Part shown: positions 1 through 11,100 of the stretch, piece by piece
How the letters are laid out: each line of letters begins with the position of its first letter
Position numbering within the stretch: the stretch's first letter is position 1
Source of the DNA: Glossina fuscipes
Taxonomy: Eukaryota > Arthropoda > Insecta > Diptera > Glossinidae
NCBI RefSeq assembly: GCF_014805625.2
Contig: NW_023998455.1
Coordinates: 8,373,005 to 8,437,004 of the forward strand
Direction of reading: 5' to 3'
DNA length: 64,000 nucleotides
Position numbers and translations under genes: made by a program
Notes under the pieces: generated by a model
Seen by the model: the letters and a program-made list of their open reading frames with translations, nothing else
What the model was told of the DNA's origin: nothing
Databases searched by the model: none

Positions 1-470
1 AAGATGGGTTTGTTATACTCAACTCTTTTGTTCGCTTCTCCTCTCTCCCTAACTCTTAATAATCAAAATGATCTTCGATACTTATGGCGCCTCACGATCG
101 GGTGACCCTATGATATGAAGTCCAGCATACGGAGTAAGACACAAAAACATAACTTGTAGATAGTATATAATAAAGCGGCAACACGACTGATACTTAAGAA
201 GGCTGGATCCAAGATAGTTATATAAGAATTACAAGTTTCTTGTTATAAAAAAGTTGAATGAAAACCATTTTGCGAACGATTTTTTAAGTATTCTTGTAAA
301 TATCAAAGACTTTTAATGAAAAATCAACGTAAGCGATGGGTCAGAAGATTTCCTTGAGGCATAGGAATTCGACCACAGATTGGCTTCACAAAGATAAACA
401 AATGAAGTCTCCTCTGTTTAATTCATATATACTTTTGTATATACACACAAGTAAATACACTATAGTAGAG

Positions 471-760
471 CATGGCCCACCATTAAATAGTCTACGCCGC
501 TCTGTAGTTATGCGTTTATCGGCATTTCAAGATCAGGCATTATATGGGAAAGTAGTCAGATCCGAACCATTTTCTATAGCGTTCGTCCTTGGGACAAAAC
601 ATGTCATTGTATCAAATACGTCCTGCCTTACTTCCAAACGGAAGTAAAACAGACAAAGGGGCACATGGGCAGACAGCCGATATAATAGAAGCAAGGTCTA
701 ACTTTCGTATTTCTGGGTGTGGCTTCGTCCGCACAAATTTAATAAGTTTTTGTACTTTAA
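471..760 (+). repeat. Degenerate dispersed repeat, family 1
   Basis: Contains the family hallmarks in order: GGCATTATATGG, GATCCGAACCATTTTC, GCGTTCGTCCTTGGGACAAA, an AAACAGACAAAGG block, TTTCTGGGTG and TTAATAAGTTTTTGTAC. The same series recurs at many places in this window in both orientations. Family identity is not known to me. Confidence 0.6.
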
Positions 761-1084
761 TAAGAAACAATTATCTTGAAGTGTGTAAGATAAAATTCCT
801 ATAGAAGGTTCGATAGACTAGTCTTTATTAAGTTTACACAATTTTATATAAATAAATTAAAATGATATACTTACTTATGAATTGATGACAATAACCGTTA
901 TAGCCAATGAATGGAATACATTCGCTGCAGTTTCACCACCTTCGACAGATCAACATGCATATCGCAAGCCGTATCATTATTTCCGCCAAATATAATAAGA
1001 ATCGCAATTCATTCGGGCATTAAATAAAACGAGTGGATCACAGTCCATCTTTAAATACTCTACCTAATATTTTGATTGCTTACG

Positions 1085-1345
1085 ATAATAAAGGGTTGCA
1101 TGGGAAGTGATCGGAAAAATAGCCCTATCCGAACCATTTCGATTGCGTACGTCTTTAGGCGAAAATGGATTTCATCGAAACGTATCGAAGGTTTTGGCCT
1201 CCAGGTCGATTAGAAAAACAAACAAGACGGCCAGACGTACAGACGAAACTGAGCTTGTTTACTAAAAGGTTCGTCCATCTTAGATGCTTCTGGGCATTGT
1301 CCGCATGACCCCAGTACCACGAGTGTTGTAGGACGTCATGATTTT
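1085..1345 (+). repeat. Degenerate dispersed repeat, family 1
   Basis: A second copy, 300 bases from the first, in the same orientation: GGGAAGTGATCGGAAAAAT, CCTATCCGAACCATTTC, GACGGCCAGACGTACAGACG, TGCTTCTGGGCATTG and GAGTGTTGTAGG. Confidence 0.5.
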
Positions 1346-3826
1346 AAAGATGTTAACGTGCAAGAAACATTTCGTTTCGAAAGTTCTTATGTGAAAAAAT
1401 TCTTAATTTCTTTCTTCCTCTTCACAAGAAAATGTTTTATGTGTTTTAATTTTCCTGTTGAATTGAAAATTTAAAACAAAAGTTTTTTTTTTTTTAGTAT
1501 TATTAACATCTAAAACCCTCGACAGCAACTTATTTAAACGCTTTTTAAACGTCATTAAAAAAAATCTATCTTGACATCGCATCAATAAATCGCAGCATAC
1601 TTCTTAGAGCACCAAAAAATTGTATGACACTTTTTATGTGATTTTTTTTTTCTTTTTTGGCTTTCAGAGTCTTTGGAGTGTGCTCGGGCGTGCACTTAAA
1701 CGGATTTTGTAGGCGAGCCATAATTTTAATTGGAAAACTCGAGCTCTTTCCCTTCAACTAAATTATTTAAAAAGCTTAAGAAAACTCTTTAACTCACGCA
1801 AGAATTGTTACCGGACGTCAACTGTACTTTAAGGCAAGTGTTAACTAAATTCAAGTTAAATGGCGATGTTTTGCTGGTAATTAAAGTATAAACAGTAGTT
1901 CCTCCCAACCCTCTGCCAGCCGTCTTTAGATCTTAACGAGCATTCGACGTATTACAAATGAAAAGCTATTCTCTATTAATTTTGTTTTTAATGGTAATTA
2001 GTTTGCTGTACCAGAAACTCATTGTAAGCATAAGGAAAAACCGCTGTAGTATTTCTTCTCTAGCGTTGGCTTCTCTTAGCTTTGCTCTGTTCGTTCCTTA
2101 TCGCGAAGTAATTATGTTTCACGTCATCAATTAAAAAGTGCCAGCAGCTTTTGTGTATTTTTCAGATGCAAGTGTTTACACCGAATTTTGCAGCACTTAC
2201 CACATTATACCTTTTCAAGTAATTTCTCGAAATAATCCACCTAAGCAAGTCTACAGACAGGATCGAAATCCAGCGCATTTATACTGTCTACAAGATGTTA
2301 TAAGATGTCGCACACACATTTAACTATTATCTTTAAGTATATCATCAAAGCAGTGATGGCTACCGAAACATTCCATCAAGTTTGAATGCAACACATTCCC
2401 GTCTTTGCTGAAATTCACTCGTAGGCTATCCAATGCCTGTCTAGGCATAATCGGCGTAAAGCCGACTTAATTTGTTTAAATTGAAATTGTAAAAATCTGT
2501 AAATGTGTTGGACACACATACAAAATCACTAACTCTGTCACAGTTTGTGAAATGTATGAAAATATTGTTACAAGGTCAAAATACTCTTTAGTGCTGTGCA
2601 TGGTACGTTACTTTTGTTTTCTTTTCTTATGCTTACCATCGCAAGTTCAAAGCATTGCTATGCATAGAAGGACGCTTTGGAAGTTCTATAAATTAACAGA
2701 CCTTCTTGATCCGCATCAAATTGTTATTCCATCTAGGTATGTCCGCCCGTCCGTCTATATGGCAATGTTTTATGAAGACACTGTTTGCACGTTTCGCAAA
2801 CACATTGGAACTTTTTGGTCACATTGGTCAAAAAACACACTCAGTTCTCTGTTTTTAAGAGAAAAAAATGGAGATATTTCGGGCTTAATATTTACTGATC
2901 CGGCAAACGCCAATAAGACCAGAGTCGCATTAAAAAACAAAGAAAAAAATTACAAAAGATCTCTCAAAGCATTTGCATGAAAAAGGGATATATAGACGAT
3001 GGCTACCACGATTTTATTGAAATTTCGTTGTTTTTTTCTCTTTTTTGCCACTCTTTTTGGGATGAAGATGATGGGTATAAAAAAGTCGGCCTTAAACAAA
3101 TATAATTTTCTGACTTTTTTTTTAATGATAAGCCAGGGGCACTTATCATTCTCATTATGCAATGCCTTTATGAGAAGGTCACATTTTCTGAAGTCATTTG
3201 CATTTATTGGACCACAAATAATGGCTATGACGATAACGATGAGCAAATTTATAATGAATTTATTTTCTTTAAAAGCTTTAATAACCATTTTTACAATGTG
3301 TGACTCCAATCCGGTAATGATGTTTATATCGAAAAGTGAAGGGAAGTTTTGGTCGAAGCGCCTAACTTTGAGACGCGTGGAAAAGCGTAGGAGATAAGTA
3401 ATGGTTGACACCAAGGGGCAACACCGAAGAGTAATCTTAGTAGTTAACATTTCTAATAACAACACTTTCTTTCGAGATCAACAACCAGGGACGTATTAAT
3501 GGCTTTCAAAGGCCTTTGAGCAACTGCTTTTAGTATAGAGCGCGGGTGGCAGGGTAGCAGAGCGCTTCGGAAACTAAATTCCAAATAAATTTCAATACAA
3601 AAGTTTTAAATTTTTTAATTTTATTTTTATTTACTTTCACAGTATACACCAGATAAAAGAAATTGTTTAATTATGAATGTCACTATAAATAATTTGTTGT
3701 TTGCTTTTACTAATTTTCTGCATAATATTTAGATGTAAATAATTAATATAAATATAGAATTTTTTATTACTCTTCTGTAACTTTTTGCATAACACATAAA
3801 TATCCACGACTTGCTTTAAAAAGAAA

Positions 3827-3852
3827 AAAATAAATAAATAAATAAATAAATT
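3827..3852. repeat. (TAAA)n microsatellite
   Basis: About six uninterrupted TAAA units. Confidence 0.8.
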
Positions 3853-4069
3853 ATAAAAAAGCTAATAAATGTTTATGTAATTTTTCAATGGAAAAAGTGA
3901 ACAAAAACATCGCTATTTAATTCCAATGCCTTTTGTGAAGACCTTTTCATAAGAGCTGTTCATAAGGTCTCTTTTCATTTAGTAAAACGTTTGAAGATTT
4001 AAATGATTACGCCACTGCCATGCTCCCGAAATGATACACAGAATCAACTGTGTTCGTTTTGTTTGATAG

Positions 4070-4270
4070 GACCGATCAGTTGGGGGATGTCTCCAGTTCG
4101 CGTAACGCGGTGTCGGTAGGAAAGAAGTGAGGAAAGAGAAAGAAATAGGAAGGTGATGATCGCAGCCTAGTGGATGCGTATACAACCGGTAAGAGTTGTG
4201 TCTTCACCGACTGACTCACTCACTATGGCGACCAAGATAAACTCTACTATAGTGAGATTTGAGCGTGACT
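4070..4270 (+). repeat. SINE-like dispersed repeat, family 2
   Basis: Shares with copies near 19.4 kb and 54.2 kb the core GACTGA.CTCACTCACTAT, then a CGACCAA block and TAAACTCTAC. Here the core is preceded by an A/G-rich GAGGAAAGAGAAAG stretch also found in the 54.2-kb copy. Confidence 0.45.
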
Positions 4271-4693
4271 TAGCGTAAAGAATGAAAAGGTCGCAAAGGA
4301 TTTGCAAAAGCTTTCGATATTGGTCGTGGAAAATAAACACAAATTAATTGTAGTGCGTTTGATTTAAAATTTTCTTTACATAGCAATCACACACGTACAT
4401 ACACTTTGTTAGCAGGTGATGGTGCTATCGACAAGTGATGATATATGTGTTTGCTCAAGGGGTCAGCGCTTTAGAAAATTTCAAATAAAGACACTAACTG
4501 GAACAAAATGGAACTTGAAAATTGTTTGAAATTGAAAAATAAAAAACTGAGCGTTTAAGTAAATTATTTACCGAATTGAAAGAGTAATGAAACCTTGATT
4601 ACGTTTCGTGAATGGGATCGTGGTTGTAGAGTAAGGAAGTAATGTTGAAGAAAAATTACGCATTTCGATAAGTAATTCTTTTACTTCTGCACT

Positions 4694-4742
4694 TGTGTGT
4701 GTGTGTGTGTGGGTGTGTGTATGTGGGTATGTGAGTGTGTGA
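4694..4742. repeat. (TG)n microsatellite
   Basis: Imperfect TG repeat with GGTG and GTATG interruptions. Confidence 0.85.
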
Positions 4743-4999
4743 GGATTCTCTAAATTATTTAATTATTTTCAGTTTTCTTTATTAAGAAAAGCGGCAAAAA
4801 GAAGAATAATATAAATAAGAAAAGAGTGGAACATAAAAAACTTAAGTTTAAGTGGAGGTATTTTTTACTAACAATCATAAATTTTAAAGTGTTCTTTTAA
4901 TATTTAATATTTTGCTTCGGTGTCAATATAATAAGTGGTTTGTCTCCCAGTGTAAATGTCAACTTTTCATAGCATTTATCGAACAATTTTCTCTATTTA

Positions 5000-7780
5000 T
5001 CAAACTGTATAAACAGTTGCCCGTTATGTATATATTTTGTTATATTGTATATTGTATTGTTTTTCTATTTACTTTTATGCTGTTTTTCGCTTCGAATTTT
5101 TGAAAACATCTATAATAGTTAGTATTTGCACGTATGTATATACATATATGTATATTTATTTATATATACATATTTTGTGTTGATGTATATATGTATATAT
5201 TTATTATTATATATATATATTATTTTCTAAAATTGCAGACATGTATATATTTAAATTAATTTGTTTACACGATTGAGAAGACAATAATTATTTATAAATA
5301 AATGTTAGTTATTTCATGATATGTTTTGTTTGTTTGCTTTAACTTCTCTTACGTTTTGCTGTTTTTTTTTTTTTTTTGTCAATTTCAACTTTTTACTTTT
5401 CCTTACTTCTTATGCAATAAAATTGTTCTTAGGTACGTATAACTCTTTTTTTTTTGCTAAATAGGTTCGTATTCTTCTTTTTTTTTTTTTTTTGAATTTA
5501 TTTAATGATTTTTGTTTTTTGCGTTGGGTTTTGTTTTCTCTTTCGTACTTTGGATTTTGCTTTTTTTATTTTTATTTTAATTTTTTTCTAACGTGTATAT
5601 ACACGTTCCTAATTACCAGGCGTTTTTGAAGATTTTTCTCTTAACTTAATTCTCTGATATGTTTCGTTTTGATATGTTTTCACTTTTTCTTTCATTTCAA
5701 GTCTATAACTGTTGTTAGGATTATGGTAAAAGTATTGAATTTTGCAGTTAACCGCTGTATATATACATATAGAGGTATAAATAAAAAAATTATAAAGAAA
5801 ACATGAGGAGTAATTAAAAAGTAGAAAAGGAAATAAATTTCACCTGATAAAGTCACCCTTTATGCAGGCAACACGCTTTTAAGCAACAATTGTTAAGCCT
5901 GAGTGAAACAAGGTAGGATCAAAACTACTCCCCATTAATTTCTAATTTTCATAGATTACAGACATACGATCAAGCCTCAAGGGAGAAATGGAGAAGCTAG
6001 AATCACCTTTCACAAATATCCCGTGCCAATCTTTTGTTGCTACCGACGGAGGTTCTCTCTACTATCTATATCTCCTTTTTTCTCTCTCTTTCTCTCGCCC
6101 TCTCCGCTTCCTAACATTCGGTAAAAGCTGCATACATTTGTCTTGAAAATAACAATGAAAATATTTAATTCTTAAATATTTAAATTAAAACTTAATGAAT
6201 TTGAACGTAAATAAATTTGTTTAAACAAAGCGAAAATAAAATGTTTTTTGGGTTTGGAAAATTTTTATTCTTCAATTAGCAGTGAGTAATGAGTCTTTGG
6301 TAGTTGGAATAAATAATCAGACCAACCATGCCCATTACTCACCACCAGTCAGGGTCAGCTGCACTTTCCATATTTCCATACGCAGATTGACTGCAAAATT
6401 CAATAGAATTAAATTAAATTATTGTTATATAATTTGATTTTTTTTTTTTTTTTTTTGTTTTTCTTCAGCAAAATATTGTGATATTTACTAAGAATAGTTA
6501 TGCATATATATATTCACTTATTTAACATTTGTTTCAACTGTTTCTCACATTTTTTTATTTTTTTTTTATTTTTATTTTAAATAACAAATACTTGCCAGAA
6601 CTTACGTAAGCTATAGACGAAGAACTTTTACTACTAATAAATAATGATTAAATACATTTTGCGATATGTAAGAGTTTTGTCTTTAGTTTATTTTGAGTTT
6701 TTTGTTTAATAATTTTTTTTTTCTTTTTTTTTATCAATTGTTTTGAAACAATTATCATAGATACGGCATGCTATACTTTCCTCCTTCCTTCTGTTGGGAT
6801 TGTGTGTAAAGATTTTCTTAATTTTTTTACCAAAAAATTATAATAATTTCAAGTCTCTAAAATTATCGTCTTTTTTTTTTTTTTTTTTTGTTTTTTCTTT
6901 ATATTATAATTATAAAAATTTATAAATATTTAATTTGAAATGTTTTTTATATAATTAATAGCTGCGGGGCTTTTTCTTTTGCTTTTGCGTTTGTTTTAAT
7001 TGTCAACACTTTTTCAAAAAATTATATCTATTTTCAAATGGATATAGTGACACAAATATATTTATTATAAATTTTTTTAATTTATTTTTTTACTTTATCT
7101 TTTTTGTTATTTCTTTTTGTCTTGCGAATAGGAATATATTGAACGAATGAAAACCATTTGGAGAAATTGTGAAACACTTAGAGTTGGGGGAAAAATGGAA
7201 TTTTCTAAACTCGTTTATGACCTAATGTAACATATATGATACACAGCTGCGTTAAGTCGATTAATTCGTTTGGTTTCTTCATATATTTTAGACATTTTTT
7301 TTTATTTCTGGGTTAAATTTTTTTTATTTTCAATTATTAATTAATTTTTTTTTTACCAAGTTTATGTTTTTTTTCTTTTTTGTTTTCTGTATTAGTTGAA
7401 CCAGTTTTGCTTAAGTTTTCATTGTTCTTGATGATCCTGCCTCTGAATTTTATTAAAACTATTTTAAAGAATAATTTACTTTTTTTCAATGTCTATCGTT
7501 TAATACACATAAGAAATTTGAAAAAATTCAGGCAAAGGCAGATAATTCTCAACTATAAAATTAAAGAAAGTAATAAAAAAAAGAAGAAAAAATTAAAATA
7601 AAAGAATTATAAAACTCATATAATATAAATATAAAATACATATATAAATATAAAATAAATGAAGAAGAAATAAAAATAAAAAATAAATAAATGTAGTTTT
7701 CTGCACACTTAACTTTTGTTAAATATGAAAATAACATTTACGGTTTAAACATAAAATAAAATAAATTAAATTGCGCGTGC
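5000..7780. other. T-tract-rich block, possible 3' UTR of prohormone-4
   Basis: There are runs of 10-20 T near 5361, 5478, 6439 and 6872, plus AT repeats (about 5130-5225). On the minus strand these would be A tracts lying directly downstream of the neuropeptide stop. No coding potential is seen. Whether it is transcribed cannot be told from sequence. Confidence 0.35.
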
Positions 7781-7784
7781 ATTT

Positions 7785-7790
7785 TTTATT
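7785..7790 (-). terminator. Candidate poly(A) signal AATAAA for prohormone-4
   Basis: The minus strand reads AATAAA here, about 90 bases past the second UGA. It is the first canonical signal I see downstream, but the following several kb are A-rich on this strand, so the 3' UTR may run further. Confidence 0.35.
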
Positions 7791-7876
7791 TTTCTGCTTT
7801 TTTCTTCATTTTTTGGGAGTTTTCGCGCAAACAAGTATTTCAAGTTTAAGCCTCGTTTTCTTAATGGATTGCTTTT

Positions 7877-7981
7877 TCAATAATTGTAATTGTCGTACGG
7901 TGTGCCTAAGTAGGAATAAAAACTGGGATTGATGGGCTGAGCATGGGCATAATAAAATCCAGAAGCCGGATCTGGCGCTAC
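7877..7981 (-). other. Possible stop-codon readthrough extension of prohormone-4
   Basis: Directly after the UGA stop the same frame encodes 34 residues, VAPDPASGFYYAHAQPINPS then FYSYLGTPYDNYNY, and ends at a second UGA (7879-7877). It is about 44% GC, against far more AT-rich DNA just downstream, and has 7 Tyr, 2 Phe and 5 Pro. Known: readthrough is unusually frequent in insects and UGA is the leakiest stop. The base after the stop is G, not the strongly leaky C, which weakens the case. A recent nonsense mutation or a sequence error would look the same. A tiny alternative intron ending at ..GCGCCAG is possible but would delete part of the helical region. Confidence 0.55.
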
Positions 7982-8129
7982 TCAATCCAAGAAACCAGTA
8001 TTGACTAATTTCTCCAAGAAGAACTTCACGTCACCCAGTTCGGAGTCCTTGATGCCCAAAGACTTCAGCATGCCCAAGTCACCGTTCTCCACCGCCATGA
8101 ACACCGAACGCAGATGCTCCAAATCGGAT
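7982..8129 (-). CDS. Prohormone-4 exon 4: C-terminal end, UGA stop
   Basis: Encodes residues 151-199, from R-SDLEHLRSVFMAVENGD to ..FLEKLVNTGFLD and then UGA (7984-7982). The acceptor is ..TTCATTTCTAG. The plus-strand reading frame over the same bases is only a shadow. The frame stays open after the stop for another 34 codons. Confidence 0.92.
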
Positions 8130-11100
8130 CTAGAAATGAATTTGCACACAACGCAAAAATGTAATCCATTTTACAAATTCTTTTTTCTCACACCAACTGC
8201 TTGTTGTTGTTGTTGTTGTGGGTGCTCGCTAATGTGTTCGAATAAGCGAAAAACTCTTTTCGAAGACACTTTTATTTTTCTTTTACTTTCTATTTGCTGT
8301 TCAACTTTGGTATCGGATTTGAATTCTAATTTTTCTATGTCTTCTCCATATTCGGTTTTTATTGAAAAAAAATTAAATATTTTTATACACAACTTATGCA
8401 TTTTTTTAAAAGATTAAACTAAAAACTATTTGTATTAATTCGCAATTAAGTTTTCATTAAATATTTAACAAAAAAAATAAGGACCTTACGGTCGGGAGAG
8501 ACAGGCCATTAGATACTGTACAGCACTTCGCCTAACGCAATTAATTTACATGTTTTGGCGAGAATGCACCAAAAACTACCCATTTATTTCAGGCGAGGGC
8601 ATACCTTTCATGAAAGCCCCTACATTAGACGTGGCATGGCAAAACATGACGTCGCATGATCCAAAAATAGCACATTTAATTTACTTCCTGAAAATTTTAT
8701 TATTTTTCCATACCAGGTTCCGTAACAGAGAAATGGTAATTAGAATTTCTCTACGTAGAAGGACCCATGTACGTGTTGGGGCCTTATGCAAATTCCCTGT
8801 CGTTAAATTCTTTGCTAACTTTCTAGTATGGACCAACTTTCATCATATAAGATACTGAAAATTAACCCTGTTTCTGAAGGGCTTGTTATTCCTGAGACAT
8901 CTTATATGGAGCGGGGTCTAAGAAATAGACCCACGTAGCTCAAACATGATACACTTAAGTTTTACGTCAAGACCAAATTTATATTGGACTTATTGCCAAA
9001 TAAAGCTTCAGTTTTCGTAGGAATACCTATGTGAGAGAGGGTTCAGAAAACTCGTACCGTTGCATCAAAGAATGCCATTGTATGAAGTTTCATTAAAATC
9101 TCGGAAATTGCGACCTATAGGATAATCACAACACACAATGCATGAACAGACATCGCACGAACAGACGGACAAACAGAAGGGCAGATAGACAGACAGACAG
9201 GCGAACAGACAAACTTGTATATGATAAGCCCATCTACGTGTTACATAGGCACGAAGCCTACACCGCTTGCGGTACAGAGTATAATGAAAATATAAAAATG
9301 TAAATAAATTACGTAAGCAGTGATTTTGAAAAAAGGGATAGTTGTCATCATCGCGCAGAGTTTTTTGGACACCTTTCAAAATTTCCCACGGTTTTGATCA
9401 AACGCACACACGCAAACAAATCACTAGACGGCGGACTTTTGTCAGATATATCTTGACATAATTTGATTTAGTTCTCGAAGAAATCTCTTGGTTTAGTTGA
9501 ACTGTTTTAATGAAAGCTTCATACCTCGTGCGATAACTGATAGAACAGACAGACATAAGTATTTTGATTGAGAATCTGTATCCGATAGGGGTCTCTTTTA
9601 CAAATGGAAAGAGAACTTTTGTATACTGGCCTTCTTCGATAGCGGAGAGCATCGTCCGGTGCATCCGGGCTATATGCACCTTCGCTATACAAGTAAAGCA
9701 AACAAGTTTAACGAACAACGAGTTATGAACGAATAAAATTAATAAACGTCCTATGAAGCGGATTAGAATTAATGGCGGACAATGGGTAATTGAGCGGGTA
9801 AATGGTAAACGTAGTTTATACAAATCGTATTGCATTCGTACAATTATAATTGGTTGATTATAATTAATAGAAGTAGTTAATTATAATTAATTTTTAGTTT
9901 TTTTCTATTTTAATTATTTTTTTTATCATCATTTCTTTTAAATTGATAAGTTAATTAATTAATCGCTAAAGCGAGCGGTGTGGGGACAGAATTCAATGAC
10001 ACAGAACCAAACGGAGCAACGAAAATTGGATTACAAGTCCGAGCATTTCGAATTTAGAAAAGTTAGTAAAAACGCCTTCATGACAGGCAGACCAGTATGC
10101 GAGACTTTACCGTATTGTCTTGAACCCCACATCTCAACATTCGCTTGCGAACGTCAGACTTTCAATTATGCTATCGTTTGAAAATGCTTTCTCATATTTT
10201 CTCTTTACTCTGCGTAAATTTTTATGAAAACTTTTGTACCTTTTATGCAAATATATATTTTATGTCTGGTGCTTACCTCATCAAATGCAAAGCAGCACCG
10301 AAATCTTCAATTGTTTGCGATTCACTTAAAGCTATGGCCACTTTTTCCACACCACCCAACGGTGACAATGCATCGCGTGCCTTACTACCAAATAACTTTT
10401 CCAAGTAATTGGGGCCGTGTGAGGCCAAAAGGCTTTGTAGAAAAGATGCGGTCTCTTCAACGGGCGGACGTTTGGCTACGAAAAAATGAAAGCGAATAAA
10501 TAAACAACAACAAGTTTTATTAGCAAAAAAAAAAAAAGAAGAAGAAATTTTAATATTTTAATATGTTAAATAACTTTAATATCTTCTCGCAGAGCTTCCA
10601 TCATCTTCGAATTAGATCCTTAAGCTCTTAAGCTCGCTACACCTACCTAACCATTTACTATTCAGCTTAAATCGACTTTAATATAAATATTTAACGACTG
10701 TATTATCCACTCAGTTAGTAGGTGATAGTTGTATATGTATTTACGTTAGTATCTCTCTCTTTAATGCGTTTACATAAACGAACACATACATACGCTGTAG
10801 AGCGTTCTTTAAAGTGCAATTTGCATAAGCAAACATATTAGATGACTACATACATATGCTCGAGCATGATAATATATTCCATTTTACATGATTACATATC
10901 TACCTGGTTAACCTTACCTAGTGGTAATAACAATGCCTTAACGGATATACGCGCAGTGTAGTATCTATATCTTCATAAGTATAAATTATAAGCAACATTG
11001 TTAAGATATAAGAAAATAAGGGAAGAGAAGCGCTCTTGTCATTTCTACACAAGGAAGAGGGACATAAAATAATTTAAATAAAAACTGACATGAATTCTTA

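Larger units (their letters stand above)
1..7780. other. Region downstream of prohormone-4; no gene seen
   Basis: No supportable coding exon. It holds two degenerate dispersed repeat copies (about 471-760 and 1085-1345), a SINE-like copy (about 4070-4270), simple repeats, and from about 5.0 kb a dense series of T tracts of 10-20 bases. The overlapping open frames at 2950-3465 on both strands match nothing I know. Confidence 0.6.

Noticed and set aside
2950..3465. 171-codon minus-strand and 132-codon plus-strand frames overlapping
   Set aside because: They overlap fully on opposite strands, are hydrophobic/Lys-rich from AT-rich sequence, and match no family I know.
8001..8417. 138-codon plus-strand frame over prohormone-4 exon 4
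   Set aside because: Its first part is antisense to a real exon and the rest is intron with a GTT repeat coding for poly-Cys.
9398..9835. 145-codon minus-strand frame in intron 3
   Set aside because: Same strand as the host gene but not bounded by usable splice sites in phase, with no recognisable domain; partly repeat-like.
10145..10499. Plus-strand frames over prohormone-4 exon 3
   Set aside because: Antisense shadows of the coding exon.
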